From NCBI GenBank assembly GCA_031289875.1, contig JAITOO010000172.1, forward strand, positions 1 through 15,915: 15,915 nucleotides of DNA. Reading direction: 5' to 3'. This DNA is from Flavobacteriaceae bacterium (GTDB lineage: Bacteria > Bacteroidota > Bacteroidia > Flavobacteriales > Weeksellaceae). A model generated the notes under the pieces. The model did not search any database, was not told the DNA's origin, and saw nothing but the letters and a program-made list of their open reading frames with translations. Shown one piece after another: positions 14,140 through 15,915 of this stretch; positions within the stretch are counted from its first letter, which is position 1; the number at the start of each line of letters is the position of its first letter. The translations under genes were made by a program, and so were the position numbers.

Positions 14140-15666
14140 ATGAATAAGATGAATAAAAAATTTATCATTCTCTTTATTCTTGCTGTTGTGTGCATACCTG
14201 CAAGCACATGGGCGCAGAATATAGATAGAAGCGATTTTAGTGAAGACTATGTGAAATTCACTAATGACCAGAAACAGTTCAATGATTGGTCTGTTTCTGT
14301 TTATGCAGGTTTACCGTGGTTGCAATCCGCTGATCTTACTTCCATACCTAACGGTATGAGTGAAGAGTGGCTCATTGGCTATGATTTTCAATTAGGCATC
14401 AACAAGCAAATTACCCATGCTTTTGGTTTGACTTTGTTGGGACAAATTGGAAAAACAAAACAAGCCTATGGCAAGAACCACCTTAAAGGACATACCAATT
14501 ACTACGGCATCTCTTTATTGGGAGACTTGAATGTGACTTCTCTTTTCAGAAGAGTAGATAACCGCTCGGAGTATCGTTGGGGACTGCACGTCTATGCCGG
14601 TGTTGGAACGCTTGCTTACAAAGCATACAGCAACACACTCGGATACCTAAGTCCATCCTATTATGACCCAAAAGAAGAAATATTAAACACAGATCAAAAA
14701 CTAAAACCTCTTGAATCTTTCTTTGGTCAGGTTGGAACAGGTCTCGTTTTCAAAGTTAATAACCGCATTGACTTGGAATTGAAAGCCATGTATGTATTGA
14801 CCGGAGATGAAGCATTCGACGGTTCAGGTAGAGAAAGTGCCTTTAATCCATTCGCCAGCCTCCATCCGGGGTCTCATACAGACAACTTTATTACTACTTC
14901 GATTGGTCTTACCTACAAATTTGGAAAACACCAAGAACATCTGAGATGGGTTGACCCGCTTAGAGAATTGTTTGGACAACAAGGAGATTGTAGTTGCGAA
15001 CAACAAGAATTTGTCGTTTGTAAACTCGGGGACCAAGACGACGATGGTGTTTGCGACGATTGGGACAGAGAATTGGATACGCCTAAAGGCGCTCGTGTAG
15101 ATGGTTCCGGTAGAGCATTAGATACTGACATGGATGGAGTTATTGACCTTTATGACGCTTGTCCTACTTTCCCTGGTCCTCGTACAGATGACCCTAAGAC
15201 AAACGGATGCCCTGTAAAAATAGACATTGAAAGAGAATTGAATGAAGGACTATACGATAGATTCAAAGGTATTGAATTTGACTTGAACAAAGCAATTATC
15301 AGACCTCAATCTGCGCCGTTCCTGGACAACGCTGCCGACGTCATCAAAAAATACGGAGAAGGACGTAAGTTCATCGTAGAAGGACATACCGACTCACGAG
15401 GAAACGATGCCTACAATTTGAAACTGTCTCAACAACGAGTAGAAGCAGTAGTTAAATATCTGGAAGGAAAAGGCATAGAATCCGGACAATTAATTCCGGT
15501 AGGTAAAGGTTGGGAAGGCGCTAAATGGCCTGAATGTAAACCGGCTACCGTTTGCCCTGAATATAAAAACGAACAAAACAGACGAGTAGTATTTAAACTA
15601 ATTGATGCTAGTGGTCAAGCTTTGGAATCAACACATGATGCAACAAAAGTAGAAGCACCACAATAA
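14140..15666 (+). CDS. OmpA-family outer-membrane protein with calcium-binding-type linker
   Basis: A 508-residue outer-membrane protein anchoring the envelope to peptidoglycan. A signal peptide covers about 1-26 (hydrophobic core IILFILAVVCIPAS, cleavage near WAQ). An aromatic-rich beta-barrel domain follows to about 262, with alternating strands such as SVSVYAGLPWL and ITTSIGLTYKFG. A thrombospondin type-3-like linker spans 283-358, with Asp-rich DQDDDGVCDDWD (298-309), DTDMDGVIDLYDACP (328-342) and several cysteines. The C-terminal OmpA domain (360-487) has EGHTDSRG, in which Asp418 and Arg433 occupy the diaminopimelate-binding positions, and ends NEQNRRVVFKLI. The ATG at 14149 is an equally possible start and leaves the signal peptide intact. 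The gene has its own strong-looking promoter and terminator, consistent with high expression as a single-gene unit. Confidence 0.92.
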   Translation: MNKMNKKFIILFILAVVCIPASTWAQNIDRSDFSEDYVKFTNDQKQFNDWSVSVYAGLPWLQSADLTSIPNGMSEEWLIGYDFQLGINKQITHAFGLTLLGQIGKTKQAYGKNHLKGHTNYYGISLLGDLNVTSLFRRVDNRSEYRWGLHVYAGVGTLAYKAYSNTLGYLSPSYYDPKEEILNTDQKLKPLESFFGQVGTGLVFKVNNRIDLELKAMYVLTGDEAFDGSGRESAFNPFASLHPGSHTDNFITTSIGLTYKFGKHQEHLRWVDPLRELFGQQGDCSCEQQEFVVCKLGDQDDDGVCDDWDRELDTPKGARVDGSGRALDTDMDGVIDLYDACPTFPGPRTDDPKTNGCPVKIDIERELNEGLYDRFKGIEFDLNKAIIRPQSAPFLDNAADVIKKYGEGRKFIVEGHTDSRGNDAYNLKLSQQRVEAVVKYLEGKGIESGQLIPVGKGWEGAKWPECKPATVCPEYKNEQNRRVVFKLIDASGQALESTHDATKVEAPQ

Positions 15667-15683
15667 TCAAATAACATTTTATA

Positions 15684-15715
15684 AAAAAAGCCGTTCAAAA
15701 ATGAACGGCTTTTTT
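15684..15715 (+). terminator. Intrinsic terminator after the OmpA-family gene
   Basis: GCCGTTCA (15690-15697) pairs perfectly with TGAACGGC (15702-15709) around four A residues. The stem is preceded by seven A and followed by six T, so it can work on both strands. It begins 17 bases after the ompA stop codon and is the clearest terminator in the window. Confidence 0.93.
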
Positions 15716-15735
15716 ATTGATTTTAATTTTTTTTG

Positions 15736-15743
15736 TACCTTTA
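15736..15743 (+). promoter_or_regulatory. Weak candidate -7 box (TACCTTTA) for the aldo/keto reductase
   Basis: TACCTTTA differs from TAnnTTTG only at the last base and lies 16 bases before the ATG at 15760, just beyond the ompA terminator, where a new promoter is needed. A TTG at 15717-15719 could act as -33 at slightly short spacing. Confidence 0.25.
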
Positions 15744-15759
15744 ACTTAAATAAAAAATC

Positions 15760-15915
15760 ATGAACCCCTATATTATTATCGGAACGATGCGCTGGGGAAC
15801 TTGGGGCGCAAATTTTTCAGCAGAACAGGCTGCTGATTTCCTGAAATCCTGTTATGAAGAAAATTTGAAAATCTTCGACACTGCTGATATCTATGGCGAT
15901 TACACAACGGAAAGC
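15760..15915 (+). CDS. Aldo/keto reductase, N-terminal fragment cut by the window edge
   Basis: The first 52 codons of an NAD(P)H-dependent aldo/keto reductase run off the right edge. MNPYIIIGTMRWGTWG forms the first strand of the TIM barrel. FDTADIYGDYTTES (39-52) contains the family's catalytic Asp40 and Tyr45 (DxxxxY spacing). The following His and Lys would lie beyond the window. The short, ungapped start after the ompA terminator and the absence of a signal peptide suggest a cytosolic enzyme. Its substrate cannot be told; the WG...DTADIYG pattern resembles YdhF-like reductases, which is only a loose guess. Confidence 0.85.
   Translation, partial: MNPYIIIGTMRWGTWGANFSAEQAADFLKSCYEENLKIFDTADIYGDYTTES

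Noticed and set aside
1..15915. CRISPR array, insertion sequence, prophage, tRNA or defence island
   Set aside because: No spaced direct repeats, transposase or integrase motifs, terminal inverted repeats or tRNA-like folds were seen; gene content is core housekeeping throughout.

Overview
The window reads as ordinary chromosomal housekeeping DNA from a member of the phylum Bacteroidota, most likely close to the Flavobacteriales. This rests on four things: moderately AT-rich DNA; several copies of the Bacteroidota -7 promoter box TAnnTTTG just upstream of genes, with little Shine-Dalgarno signal; the genes present (bacillithiol synthase BshA, HMG-CoA synthase, an OmpA protein with a thrombospondin type-3-like calcium linker); and the uninterrupted order mreB-mreC-mreD-PBP2-rodA. 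The assignment is an inference from sequence style, not from any search.

Layout, left to right. Bases 1-319 hold no recognised gene, but contain two open, protein-like stretches in different frames that could be a decayed or frameshifted gene end. A plus-strand group follows: a small serine esterase and bshA four bases apart (320-2078), then a CopA-type copper ATPase (2154-4403) and HMG-CoA synthase (4535-5905), each probably with its own promoter. The minus strand from 13614 down to 6056 carries sppA and then the rod-shape cluster mreB, mreC, mreD, mrdA (PBP2), rodA. The cluster genes are packed with gaps of 2-10 bases or an 11-base overlap and are served by a candidate promoter at 11785-11778. 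To the right, folK (13649, GTG start) diverges from sppA across 34 bases. It is followed by a strongly expressed-looking ompA gene with its own promoter and a clean intrinsic terminator, and then by the first 52 codons of an aldo/keto reductase that runs off the window.

How the genes work together. MreB filaments, MreC/MreD, the SEDS glycosyltransferase RodA and the transpeptidase PBP2 form the elongasome that builds lateral-wall peptidoglycan. OmpA ties the outer membrane to that wall through its C-terminal domain. SppA clears signal peptides and membrane peptides. BshA starts bacillithiol synthesis, and the neighbouring copper exporter fits loosely with thiol and metal homeostasis, though that link is conjecture.

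I found no defence system, mobile element, CRISPR array, tRNA or rRNA, and nothing I would call an undescribed system. The items most worth a second look are the broken open frames at the left edge, the Cys/His cluster in PBP2, the long A runs in folK, the palindrome beside the ompA promoter and the inverted repeat in the mreB leader.
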